Shown here: positions 25,931-36,172 of the stretch, piece by piece | Position numbering within the stretch: the stretch's first letter is position 1 | How the letters are laid out: each line of letters starts with the position of its first letter | From: Sciurus carolinensis | Taxonomy: Eukaryota > Chordata > Mammalia > Rodentia > Sciuridae | Assembly (NCBI RefSeq): GCF_902686445.1 | Contig: NC_062217.1 | Coordinates: 81,177,258-81,241,257, forward strand | Length of the DNA: 64,000 nt | Direction: 5' to 3' | Position numbers and translations under genes: made by a program | Notes under the pieces: generated by a model | The model's database searches: none | Told to the model about the DNA's origin: nothing | What the model saw: the letters and a program-made list of their open reading frames with translations, nothing else

Positions 25931-27660
25931 TGCTTAACCATAATTGTATAAACCCCTATTTTTAAGACAATTGTTTTAAAGAATAAAACTTAAGAGACAC
26001 AAAGTTAAGAGTAAATTAGTGTTTTTAAGAAAACTTTGTCATTTTACCATGTCATTTTACCATATAGATTAAACTTTGGTTTATATTAGAACATTAGTAT
26101 TTCACCTTAGGAAAAACCTTAAATAGCTTTAGCTGTTTCACATACACACAACCAATTTAGTTACACACAGACTTGTTGAAACTTGCCCTTTATTACATAC
26201 AGACTTACTTATCCAGAAACATTTTCTTTTTCTTTTTACTAAATACATTTCCATACCCAGAACCTTTTATTTTCTCTTTCCTATTTGTTGACCCCTTTTT
26301 TGTTCACATTCTGAAACAACTCTTATGAAATTTTTGAATTTAGATAAATCACCCTATTTTAATAAGATTAAATATTTTGTTGTTTATAGTACTCTTAATT
26401 GAAACACAGTTGAAACTTTTGGGACCCTTTATATATAGAATTCCACTTGTTAGGACATAACTTCTAATAACCTTGTTTTTAGTTTAGTGAGGACACAAAG
26501 TAATCGTAAACCCTTTTTATTTACCAACCTATGAAAACACCAATAATGTTTAAGTATGATACCCCATGTAATTTAAGGAGTTAAAAGTACTTGATGTTAT
26601 TTAACAATTAGCATTTTAACTTTGTAAATTAACCAGACGTCTCTACAAACACATTTGAGTAATCCCATACATGTTAACTCCAATTTATTTATTTTATAAA
26701 ACCAAGATATCAGACAAGTGTCCTGAACAGGATCCGTTGCCTCTTTCCTGCTGAAGAAAAGTCCTAGAAGCAATTGATATTAGACATTGTTTAACATTAA
26801 CATTTCATTAGTTTGACCACCTGGAGACTTGTAAGTTATTTTTAAAGATATTTTACTTTCATTAGTTTACCCAATTTAAATTGAACCTTTTTAAATCACG
26901 TGAATAAAAGTATTTGGATCCATTTTTAAATTTTAATTTTAAGAGCGCTCAGTTTTGACAAAACATGACATTAGACAGCACAACATAACACATAACACAA
27001 AATCAAAGGCCTTGTAACTTTATAGGTAAATGTTCATTGCAATGAAACAGCTGTTCAAAAACTTCAGTTGAATAAAAAATAGAACTGATCAAAAATAAAA
27101 TCATTAACCTAGGTATGTAGGATCAAAATTATGAGCTCAAAAATACAGCATTAAAGAAAAAACAAAACAAAACAAGAATCCTGAAGAATAAGTTAGTTTT
27201 GTGTAGCGGCCCAGGAGTTTAAAACGGACACTTTTTTTCTTCTTTTCTTCTTATCTTTAGGTTACCCCCCTTTTCTCCTTGAGACTGTAGTTACATTCCA
27301 ATGTGGCAGGGGGAGGGAGGATCACCCAGGACTTTTTAACCCTTTTTTACCTGGTTGAGAAATCAGGTTAGGTTTGAATGCAGAAAATTATGAAACAATT
27401 ATCTCCCAATACTTGTGGGGACTATGGCTACTATTTTATGTTCCCACTGTGGAACATTCCATGACTTTTTAGCAACTCCCTAAGAGGCTGTTGCATTCTA
27501 GTTTTAGACAGTTCTGTTCCTATGATTAAATCTTACAGCACTAAGAGCTCCAAGCACACAAACAAGCCACACAACAAACACAAAAATAACACACCACACA
27601 CACAGTTTGGTACCACTTCATAAATTGAAACTAACTAATTTTACCGGGCAACGAACCTGC
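25931..27660 (-). other. A/T-rich internal region of the retrovirus without recognisable gag/pol
   Basis: About 1.7 kb where an autonomous element would have gag-pro-pol. All frames are densely stopped and I recognise no capsid, protease or reverse-transcriptase motif. It may be decayed pol or captured non-viral sequence. Confidence 0.5.
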
Positions 27661-27674
27661 CTTCTGTGAACTTT

Positions 27675-27990
27675 TACCGGGCTTTCAGCCTATTAATCTT
27701 TCTCTGCTACCGGGCTTAAAGCCTATTAATATTTCTCTGTTACCGGGCTTAAAGCCTATTAATATTTCTCTGTTACCGGGCTTAAAGCCTATTAATATTT
27801 CTCTGCTACCGGGCTTAAAGCCTATTAATATTTCTCTGTTACCGGGCTTAAAGCCTATTAATATTTCTCTGCTACCGGGCTTAAAGCCTATTAATATTTC
27901 TCTGCTACCGGGCTTAAAGCCTATTAATATTTCTCTGCTACCGGGCTTAAAGCCTATTAATATTTCTCTGTTACCGGGCTTTCTAGCCTT
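27675..27990 (-). repeat. 33-bp tandem repeat array in retroviral leader (9 units plus partial)
   Basis: Units start at 27675, 27708, 27741, 27774, 27807, 27840, 27873, 27906 and 27939, with a partial one at 27972. Each is TACCGGGCTTAAAGCCTATT followed by AATATTTCTCTG and C or T. Units are almost identical except the first. GGGCTTTAAGCC/GGGCTTAAAGCC is a short perfect dyad in each unit. There are no spacers between the units. Confidence 0.95.
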
Positions 27991-28083
27991 ACTTACTTTA
28001 TTACTTTATTGCTTTATTATTTTATTACTTTATTACTTACCACTTAACTTACCCTTGTCTGTGAAAAATTATTGTTCTTTGGA

Positions 28084-28101
28084 TCCCGGGTTTCGGCACC
28101 A
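28084..28101 (-). promoter_or_regulatory. tRNA-Phe primer binding site
   Basis: The plus strand TCCCGGGTTTCGGCACCA equals the 3' end of mammalian tRNA-Phe with its CCA; in element sense this is the primer site TGGTGCCGAAACCCGGGA, two bases after the 5' LTR. tRNA-Phe priming is known for IAP elements. Confidence 0.92.
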
Positions 28102-28103
28102 TT

Positions 28104-28469
28104 TGTCGCGCTCCCTGCCCGCAGAGAGACGAGACGCAAACCTGGTTCTTTTTATGAGCTCTTTATTTTGCGCGCTTACTTTCTCCTAGTTCTTTCTTTG
28201 TTCTCCCTTTTTGAGGAACTTACACTTCAATATCTATAGTACAGTAACCAATCAGCATTTTCGCACGCGGGGAGAGCATTAACAGATACAGGCAGCAAAG
28301 GCAGGCATATAGTGGACCTGTACTGTCCATCAGGGAGCTTAGCCAATCCCTGGAACTTCCTCAAAATAATGTCAGTTGTTTGTGCAAAAGTTAACTGCTC
28401 TGGCTCACTGCCAGGCGCCATCTTAGCCTTGCCACACCTAGGGCCAGGGGTCCGACCGAAACCCCGACA
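28104..28469 (-). repeat. 5' LTR of the endogenous retrovirus
   Basis: 366 bp, TG...CA in both readings, two substitutions relative to the 3' LTR. As the promoter-bearing copy it would drive transcription leftwards, antisense to the flippase gene. Confidence 0.93.
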
Positions 28470-28536
28470 CTCCCCAAATTTCTTAATATTTTAAAACTAT
28501 CCTAAGAAATAGAACTTTGATTTAGAAATTTTTTTT
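28470..28536. repeat. Long direct repeat flanking the endogenous retrovirus, right copy
   Basis: 67 bp, identical to 24104-24172 apart from two fewer T at the end. Confidence 0.9.
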
Positions 28537-28949
28537 CTCCCCTGAAGATAAATTATTGCAAAACTGAAAACTGAGGCAATACGAATGTTGTTTACATTGA
28601 CTCAAGTTTATTATCTGGTTCTGGGCTTCAAAAATTTTTTAAAATTCACTTATTTTTGGTTTAGTTATGCATCTTATGATTTAAATATCTTCCTCCCTAT
28701 CCTGCCCATTCATGTTCCACACTCATAATCTTTTTTTAAGAGTTAATTTTTTTTATATATACCAACTTCTGCCATTTTGAAGTCACTCTTTAAATTGAGG
28801 ACCCACTAAATTACCTTGAATTGCCTCATTTTGTGGAATAATTCATGAAAACACATTCATTCAGAACATGTTCACTGAGTGTCAGTCACTTTCTGGGTAT
28901 GTTTCTAGATGTGCAGGATTAATCAGTGAACAAAGTAAACCATGAGTCC
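28537..28949. other. Unique intronic sequence
   Basis: No exon, RNA gene or recognised repeat. Confidence 0.45.
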
Positions 28950-28954
28950 TGCCC

Positions 28955-29315
28955 TCCCATGGTTTAGAAATGTCTCCCAAAGGCCCAGGTGGTAAATATC
29001 TGGTCCCAGCCTGAAGCCGCCTCTGCAAGGTGGGCTGTAGTGGGAGGAAGTTGGTTCTTTGGGAACATGTCCTTGAAGGGCATGTTGGGACCCTATGCCT
29101 TCACAGCTTTCTCTTTGCCTTCTGACCACCATGAGGTGAGCAACTTCCTCCCTCTCCTACTCTCCACATGATGTGCTGTCTTATCACAGGCCCAAACAAA
29201 AGGAGCCAACCCACCATAGACTAAAACCACTGAAAACCTGAGGCAAAACAGATCTTTCCTATGTATAAGTTGATTGTCTCAGTAATTTTGGTCACAGCAA
29301 TAGAAAACTAATACA
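28955..29315 (+). mobile_element. MaLR (ERVL-type) solo LTR, sense orientation
   Basis: Contains TGTCTCCCAAAGGCCCAGGT, ACCACCATGAGGTGAGCAAC and a terminal GTCACAGCAATAGAAAACTA. Exact TGCCC pentamers lie at 28950-28954 and 29316-29320, giving a 5-bp target duplication and fixing the ends. Confidence 0.75.
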
Positions 29316-29320
29316 TGCCC

Positions 29321-29985
29321 TTATGCGGCTTACATTCTAGTAGAAAAAAAATAAACATTGCAATGAATAAATACTGTACATTTTACATTAGAAGAACAGG
29401 AAAAAGGAGATGGGGTGAGAAGTCTCAGGAGTGTCACAGAGTCTGCCCTTGCTTCGCTGTTACATTTTTGTTTATTTTTCTTTTATTTATTAGAGGAAAC
29501 AGGGAAGTGATTCCTATAAGACATTATTACTTCAACCTGATCAGAAAAAAAAACTCAATGATTGAGTCTGAGTTTCTTGTTTCCAATATGAGGTTCTTTT
29601 GATTAAATAATTTTGACTTGTTCTCATGATTAAGATCCTAAATGTGTATCTGATTCAATTAAGATCCAGGCACATAAAAACAAATTTAATTTTGAAAACT
29701 CCATGCCTGTGATGATTACTAACAAAGAAGCATTTGCTGGACAAAAAGTCATATTTAATGATTTATTTTTGTTGTTGTTGTTGAAACAAGAGAATTTTTA
29801 AAATGTCATTATAGCTGAGTGCCATGTCAGATTGTTTTAGGAATAATACTCATTCTCTCATGTTATATTTGCTAAAGAGGAAACCGCAAGACCATGAAAT
29901 ACTGAGAACATGATACCTTGTGAGGTTTCACACTAAATGGTAGGTTCCTTTGAACTTGTGTTGACTGTTGTTTTTGTATTTTCAG
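29321..29985. other. Unique intronic sequence before exon c
   Basis: Includes short simple repeats such as (GTT)n near 29769. The exon c acceptor is at its end. Confidence 0.5.
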
Positions 29986-30096
29986 TTTCGATACTTGGAG
30001 AAGCTTCTGTTGGTTCATGGAACTTGGAACTATTTTCGAGTGACCAAATGCATATTGTATTGTTTCTACAAGAATGTAGTGCTATACATTATTGGG
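29986..30096 (+). CDS. ATP8A2-like P4-ATPase, exon c (M5 segment)
   Basis: Acceptor TGTATTTTCAG, donor GTAAGG, 111 bp, phase 0 at both ends, 37 codons. It begins [20 protein letters not shown] and continues through [17 protein letters not shown]. The Lys of FYKN is the M5 lysine known to be needed for aminophospholipid transport in ATP8A2 and is retained. The last codon is Gly (GGG), whereas ATP8A1/ATP8A2 carry Glu (YIIE) at this place as I recall. NYFRVTK also departs from the usual YNRVTK/YNRVSK. Frame and splice sites are intact, arguing against a dead copy. Confidence 0.92.
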
Positions 30097-30280
30097 GTAA
30101 GGAAGATGATGCATTTTCTTTCTTTGAGGAATTAGGTCTTTTCTGTGATGTTAAACTTGGTAATTTGAACTTTTTTCATATTAATGTTCTCATTCAAAGT
30201 ACTATCAAAAGAAAAATTCCTTAGATTAACTAAATTTAGCAATTTACTTGAGCAAATCAAAACAAAATTGATTCTTGAGT

Positions 30281-30294
30281 ACTTTCTGATTCTT
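30281..30294. repeat. 14-bp target-site-like duplication, left end of L1 array
   Basis: ACTTTCTGATTCTT immediately precedes the T-run of the leftmost L1. The same 14 bases occur at 45203-45216, just outside the 5' end of the rightmost L1. Confidence 0.65.
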
Positions 30295-30295
30295 C

Positions 30296-33036
30296 TTTTT
30301 TTTTTAATTTGAAAGTGGTTTTATGTTTAGTTTTTGTTTTTTTTTAATTTATTTTTTTTATTATTGTACAGAAATGGGATACATGTTGTTTCTCTGTACA
30401 TGGCATAAAGGCATACCATTTGTGTAATCATAAATTTACATAGGGTAATGTTTGATTCATTCTGTTATTTTTTTCCATTCCCCCCCACCCCTCCCACCCC
30501 TCTTTTCCCTCTATATAGTCCTTCCTTCCTCCATTCCTGCCCCCCTCCCTAAACCTAACTCTAACCCTAACACTAACTCTTCTCACACCCCATTATGTGT
30601 CCTCATCCACTTATTAGCGATATCATTCTTCCTTTGGTTTTTTGAGATTGGCTTATCTCACTTAGCATGATATTCTCCAGTTTCATCCATTTGCCTGCAA
30701 ATGCCATAATTTTATCATTCTTTATGGCTGAGTAATATTCCATTGTATATATATACCACATTTTCTTTATCCATTCATCAATTGAAGGACATCTAGGTTG
30801 GTTCCACAATCTGGCTATTGTGAACTGAGCAGCTATGAACATTGATGTGGCTGTATCTCTGTAATATGCTGATTTTAAGTCCTTTGGTTATAGGCCAAGG
30901 AGTGGGATAGCTGGGTCAAATGGTGGTTCCATTCCAAGTTTTCTAAGGAGTCTCCATACTGCTTTCCAGAGTGGCTGCACTAATTTGCAGCCCCACCAGC
31001 AATGTATGAGTGTACCTTTCTCCCCACATCCTCGCCAACACCTGTTGTTGCTTGTATTCTTGATAATCGCCATTCTAATTGGGGTGAGATGGAATCTTAG
31101 GGTGGTTTTGATTTGCATTTCTCTTATTACTGGAGATGTTGAACATTTTTCCATATGTTTGTTGATTGCTTGTATATCTTCTTCTGTGAAGTGTCTATTC
31201 ATTTCCTTAGCCCATTTGTCGATTGGATTATTTACATTCTTGGTGTAGAGTTTTTTGAGTTCTTTATAGATTCTGGAGATTAGTGCTCTATCTGAAGTAT
31301 GATTGGCAAAGATTTTCTCCCACTCTGTAGGCTCTTTCTTCGCATTGCTGATAGTTTCCTTTGCTGAGAGAAAGCTTTTTAGTTTGAATCTATCCCAGTT
31401 ATTAATTCTTGCTTTTATTTCTTGTGCTATGGGAGTCCTGTTGAGGAAGTCTGGTCCTAAGCCGACATGTTGAAGCTCTGGACCTACTTTTTCTTCTATA
31501 AGATGCAAGGTCTCTGGTCAGATTCCGAGATCCTTAATCCATTTTGAATTTAGTTTCGTGCATGGTGAGAGATATGGGTTTAGTTTCATTCTGTTGCATA
31601 TGGATTTCCAATTCTCCGAGCACCATTTGTTGAAGAGGCTATCTTTTCTCCATTGCATATTTTTGGCCCCTTTGTCTAGTATGAGAAAATTGTATTTATT
31701 TGGGTTTGTGTCTGTGTCCTCTATTCTGTACCATTGATCCACCTTTCTATTTTGGTACCAATACCATGCCGTTTTTGTTACTATTGCTTTGTAATAGAGT
31801 TGAAGATCTGGTATTGCGATACCCCCTGCTTCACTCTTTCTGCCAAGGATTGCTTTAGCTATTCTGGGTTTTTTATTCTTCCAGATGAATTTCATAATTG
31901 CTTGCTCTATTTCTGTAAGGTACATCATTGGGATTTTAATTGGAATTGCATTGAATCTGTATAGCACTTTTGGTAGTATGGCCATTTTGACAATATTAAT
32001 TCTTCCTATCCAAGAACATGGGAGATCTTTCCATTTTCTAAGGTTTTCTTGAATTTCTTTCTTTAGTGTTCTGTAGTTCTCATTGTAGAGGTCTTTCACC
32101 TTTTTTGTGAGATTGATTCCCAAGTATTTTATTTTTTTCGAAGCTATTGTGAATGGGGTAGTTTTCCTAATTTCTCTTTCTGAAGATTCATCGCTCATGT
32201 ATAGAAATGCCTTAGATTTATGTGCATTGATCTTATATCCCGCTACTTTACTGAATTCACTTATGAGATCTTAAAGTTTTCTGGTGGAATTTCCTGGTTC
32301 CTCTAAGTATACAATCATATCATCAGCAAATAGGGATAGTTTGAGTTCTTCTTTGTCTATTCGTATCCCTTTAATTTCTTTGGTCTGTCTAATTGCTCTG
32401 GCTAGAGTTTCAAGGACGATATTGAATAGAAGTGGTGAAAGAGGGCATCCCTGCCTTGTTCCAGTTTTTAGAGGGAATGCTTTCAGTTTTTCACCATTTA
32501 GAATAATATTAGCCATGGGCTTAGCGTAGATGGCCTTTACAATGTTAAGGAATGTTCCCACTATCCCTATTTTTTCTAGTGTTTTGAGCATGAAGGGGTG
32601 CTGTATTTTATCAAATGCTTTTTCTGCATCTATCAAAATAATCATGTGATTCTTGACTTTAAGTCTATTGATATGGTGAATTACATTTATTGATTTTCTG
32701 ATGTTGAACCAACCTTGCATCCCTGGGATGAAACCCACTTGATCATGGTGCACTATCTTTTTAATATGTTTTTGTATGCGATTTGCTAAAATTTTGTTTA
32801 GAATTTTTGCGTCAATGTTCATTAAGGATATTGGTCTGAAATTTTCTTTCCTCGATGTGTCTCTGTCTGGTTTAGGTATCAGGGTAATATTGGCTTCATA
32901 GAATGAGTTTGGGAGGGTTCCCTCCTCTTCTATTTTATGGAATACTTTGAGAAGTATTGGAATGAGCTCTTCTTTAAAAGTTTTGTAGAACTCGGCTGAG
33001 AACCCATCTGGTCCTGGACTTTTCTTTGTTGGTAGG

Positions 33037-33037
<1 letters not shown>
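30296..33037 (-). mobile_element. L1 array unit A (5'-truncated L1)
   Basis: Contains L1 3' UTR and ORF2 from the reverse transcriptase onward; it is truncated in ORF2 at GGTAGGC (33031-33037), where a T-run and ID SINE join. Its 3' half (30361 to about 31280) carries variants shared with copy II (GTTGATTGCT, ATTTCCTTAG) and its own 3' UTR, while its 5' half matches units B and C. Between the outer T-run (30296) and the L1 3' UTR there is about 60 bp of extra A/T-rich sequence. Confidence 0.92.
30603..32822 (-). pseudogene. L1 ORF2p reverse transcriptase to C-terminus, broken, unit A
   Basis: Open pieces are 32822-32271 ([22 protein letters not shown], then an early stop at STRKL), 32198-31518, 31508-30888 ([19 protein letters not shown]) and 30842-30603. 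The stop after STRKL, caused by an extra T near 32271, is shared with units B, C and D, showing common ancestry of this region in all four. Confidence 0.85.
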
Positions 33038-33069
<32 letters not shown>

Positions 33070-33255
33070 TTTTAATTTTTTTTTTATTCATTTTATGTGG
33101 TGCTGAGGATCGAACCCAGTGCCCCAACCATGTGAGGCAGGTGCTCTACCTCTGAGCCACAATCCCAGCCCCTGCTTATTCTTAATTTTAAAGTAAATAT
33201 TTGTTTTCATATTACTTATGTAGTCAATATATATATATATATTTTTTTTACTTTC
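33038..33255 (-). mobile_element. Array spacer 1: ID SINE with long A-tail plus unique piece
   Basis: Minus-strand order: A/T-rich end of the preceding L1, a TA repeat and about 67 bp of non-L1 sequence (33172-33240), ID SINE body (33096-33171; ends TGCCCCAACCATGTGAGGCA and CTCTACCTCTGAGCCACAAT in plus), then its A-rich tail (33038-33095) running directly into L1 unit A at GCCTACC. It is nearly identical to spacers 2 and 3. Confidence 0.9.
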
Positions 33256-35951
33256 TTTTTTTTTTATTATAAAATTGTAAACAAATGGGATACATGTTGT
33301 TTTTCTGTCTGTACATGGCGTAAAGGCATACAATTTGTGTAATCATAAATCTACATAGGGTAATGTTGTTTGATTCATTCTGCCATTTTTTCCCTTCCCC
33401 CCCTCCCCTCCCACCCTTCCCCTCCATCTATACAGTCCTTCCTTCCTCCATTCCTGCCCCCCTCCCTAAACCCAACTCCAACCCCAACGCTAACCCTTCC
33501 CAACCCCCATTATGTGTCATCATCCACTTATTAGCGATATCATTCTTCCTTTGGTTTTTTGAGATTGGCTTATCTCACTTAGCATGATATTCTCCAGTTT
33601 CATCCATTTGCCTGCAAATGCCATAATTTTATCATTCTTTATGGCTGAGTAATATTCCATTGTATATATATACCACATTTTCTTTATCCATTCATCAATT
33701 GAAGGACATCTAGGTTGGTTCCACAATCTGGCTATTGTGAACTGAGCAGCTATGAACATTGATGTGGCTGTATCTCTGTAATATGCTGATTTTAAGTCCT
33801 TGGGTATAGGCCAAGGAGTGGGATAGCTGGGTCAAATGGTGTTTCCATTCCAAGTTTTCTAAGGAATCTCCACACTACTTTCCAGAGTGGCTGCACTAAT
33901 TTGCAGCCCCACCAGCAATGTAAGAGTGTACCTTTCTCCCCACATCCTCGCCAACACCTGTAGTTGGTTGTATTCTTGATGATTGCCATTCTAATTGGGG
34001 TGAGATGGAATCTTAGGGTGGTTTTGATTTGCATTTCTCTTATTACTAGAGATGTTGAACATTTTTCCATATGTTTGTGGATTGCTTGTATATCTTCTTC
34101 TGTGAAGTGTCTATTCATTTCGTTAGCCCATTTGTCGATTGGATTATTTACATTCTTGGTGTAGAGTTTTTTGAGTTCTTTATAGATTCTGGAGATTAGC
34201 GCTCTATCTGAAGTATGATTGGCAAAGATTTTCTCCCACTCTGTAGGCTCTTTCTTCGCATTGCTGATAGTTTCCTTTGCTGAGAGAAAGCTTTTTAGTT
34301 TGAATCTATCCCAGTTATTAATTCTTGCTTTTATTTCTTGTGCTATGGGAGTCCTGTTGAGGAAGTCTGGTCCTAAGCCGACATGTTGAAGCTCTGGACC
34401 TACTTTTTCTTCTATAAGATGCAAGGTCTCTGGTCTGATTCCGAGATCCTTAATCCATTTTGAATTTAGTTTCGTGCATGGTGAGAGATATGGGTTTAGT
34501 TTCATTCTGTTGCATATGGATTTCCAATTCTCCGAGCACCATTTGTTGAAGAGGCTATCTTTTCTCCATTGCATATTTTTGGCCCCTTTGTCTAGTATGA
34601 GAAAATTGTATTTATTTGGGTTTGTGTCTGTGTCCTCTATTCTGTACCATTGATCCACCTTTCTATTTTGGTACCAATACCATGCCGTTTTTGTTACTAT
34701 TGCTTTGTAATAGAGTTGAAGATCTGGTATTGCGATACCCCCTGCTTCACTCTTTCTGCCAAGGATTGCTTTAGCTATTCTGGGTTTTTTATTCTTCCAG
34801 ATGAATTTCATAATTGCTTGCTCTATTTCTGTAAGGTACATCATTGGGATTTTAATTGGAATTGCATTGAATCTGTATAGCACTTTTGGTAGTATGGCCA
34901 TTTTGACAATATTAATTCTTCCTATCCAAGAACATGGGAGATCTTTCCATTTTCTAAGGTTTTCTTGAATTTCTTTCTTTAGTGTTCTGTAGTTCTCATT
35001 GTAGAGGTCTTTCACCTTTTTTGTGAGATGATTCCCAAGTATTTTATTTTTTTCGAAGCTATTGTGAATGGGGTAGTTTTCCTAATTTCTCTTTCTGAAG
35101 ATTCATCGCTCATGTATAGAAATGCCTTAGATTTATGTGCATTGATCTTATATCCCGCTACTTTACTGAATTCACTTATGAGATCTTAAAGTTTTCTGGT
35201 GGAATTTCCTGGTTCCTCTAAGTATACAATCATATCATCAGCAAATAGGGATAGTTTGAGTTCTTCTTTGTCTATTCGTATCCCTTTAATTTCTTTGGTC
35301 TGTCTAATTGCTCTGGCTAGAGTTTCAAGGACGATATTGAATAGAAGTGGTGAAAGAGGGCATCCCTGCCTTGTTCCAGTTTTTAGAGGGAATGCTTTCA
35401 GTTTTTCACCATTTAGAATAATATTAGCCATGGGCTTAGCGTAGATGGCCTTTACAATGTTAAGGAATGTTCCCACTATCCCTATTTTTTCTAGTGTTTT
35501 GAGCATGAAGGGGTGCTGTATTTTATCAAATGCTTTTTCTGCATCTATCAAAATAATCATGTGATTCTTGACTTTAAGTCTATTGATATGGTGAATTACA
35601 TTTATTGATTTTCTGATGTTGAACCAACCTTGCATCCCTGGGATGAAACCCACTTGATCATGGTGCACTATCTTTTTAATATGTTTTTGTATGCGATTTG
35701 CTAAAATTTTGTTTAGAATTTTTGCGTCAATGTTCATTAAGGATATTGGTCTGAAATTTTCTTTCCTCGATGTGTCTCTGTCTGGTTTAGGTATCAGGGT
35801 AATATTGGCTTCATAGAATGAGTTTGGGAGGGTTCCCTCCTCTTCTATTTTATGGAATACTTTGAGAAGTATTGGAATGAGCTCTTCTTTAAAAGTTTTG
35901 TAGAACTCGGCTGAGAACCCATCTGGTCCTGGACTTTTCTTTGTTGGTAGG

Positions 35952-35952
<1 letters not shown>
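33256..35952 (-). mobile_element. L1 array unit B (chimeric)
   Basis: Nearly identical to unit C. Its 3' part shares variants with unit D (GTGGATTGCT near 34079, ATTTCGTTAG near 34122); its 5' part shares variants with unit A (GTGTCTGTGTCC near 34629, TTGTAATAGAG near 34709, CCATTTTCTAAGG near 34954). The switch lies between about 34123 and 34628. Confidence 0.93.
33520..35737 (-). pseudogene. L1 ORF2p reverse transcriptase to C-terminus, broken, unit B
   Basis: Open pieces 35737-35186 (RT with [11 protein letters not shown]), 35015-33792 (thumb to [19 protein letters not shown]) and 33759-33520. Unit-specific damage includes a missing T near 35029 and a missing T near 33801, both intact in unit C. 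Confidence 0.85.
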
Positions 35953-35987
<35 letters not shown>

Positions 35988-36172
35988 TTTTAATTTTTTT
36001 TTTATTCATTTTATGTGGTGCTGAGGATCGAACCCAGTGCCCCAACCATGTGAGGCAGGTGCTCTACCTCTGAGCCACAATCCCAGCCCCTGCTTATTCT
36101 TAATTTTAAAGTAAATATTTGTTTTCATATTACTTATGTAGTCAATATATATATATATATTTTTTTTACTTT
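35953..36172 (-). mobile_element. Array spacer 2: ID SINE with long A-tail plus unique piece
   Basis: Same structure as spacer 1; ID body about 36011-36089. T-run length differs slightly from the other spacers. Confidence 0.9.

Larger units (their letters stand above)
24173..28469 (-). mobile_element. Young non-autonomous class II (IAP-like) endogenous retrovirus
   Basis: A 4,297-bp antisense provirus. In its own sense it runs: 5' LTR (28104-28469), 2-nt spacer, tRNA-Phe primer site, leader with a 33-bp tandem array, a long A/T-rich region with no recognisable gag or protease, an integrase remnant, env remnants including a transmembrane subunit, a polypurine tract and the 3' LTR (24173-24538). 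The LTRs are both 366 bp and differ at only two positions, so insertion is recent. The tRNA-Phe primer site and betaretrovirus-like integrase/env remnants place it with class II (ERVK/IAP-like) elements. Lacking gag and most of pol, it could have moved only with help from a related element. Confidence 0.92.

Noticed and set aside
27675..27990. CRISPR-like regular repeat array
   Set aside because: Units are contiguous with no unique spacers, and it lies inside a mammalian provirus; it is a tandem repeat.
30540..30580. Telomere-like CCCTAAACCTAACTCTAACC tract
   Set aside because: It is a variant of the pyrimidine-rich (G-rich on minus) tract present in the 3' UTR of every L1 here (for example 6710-6750, 33470-33500), not an interstitial telomere.
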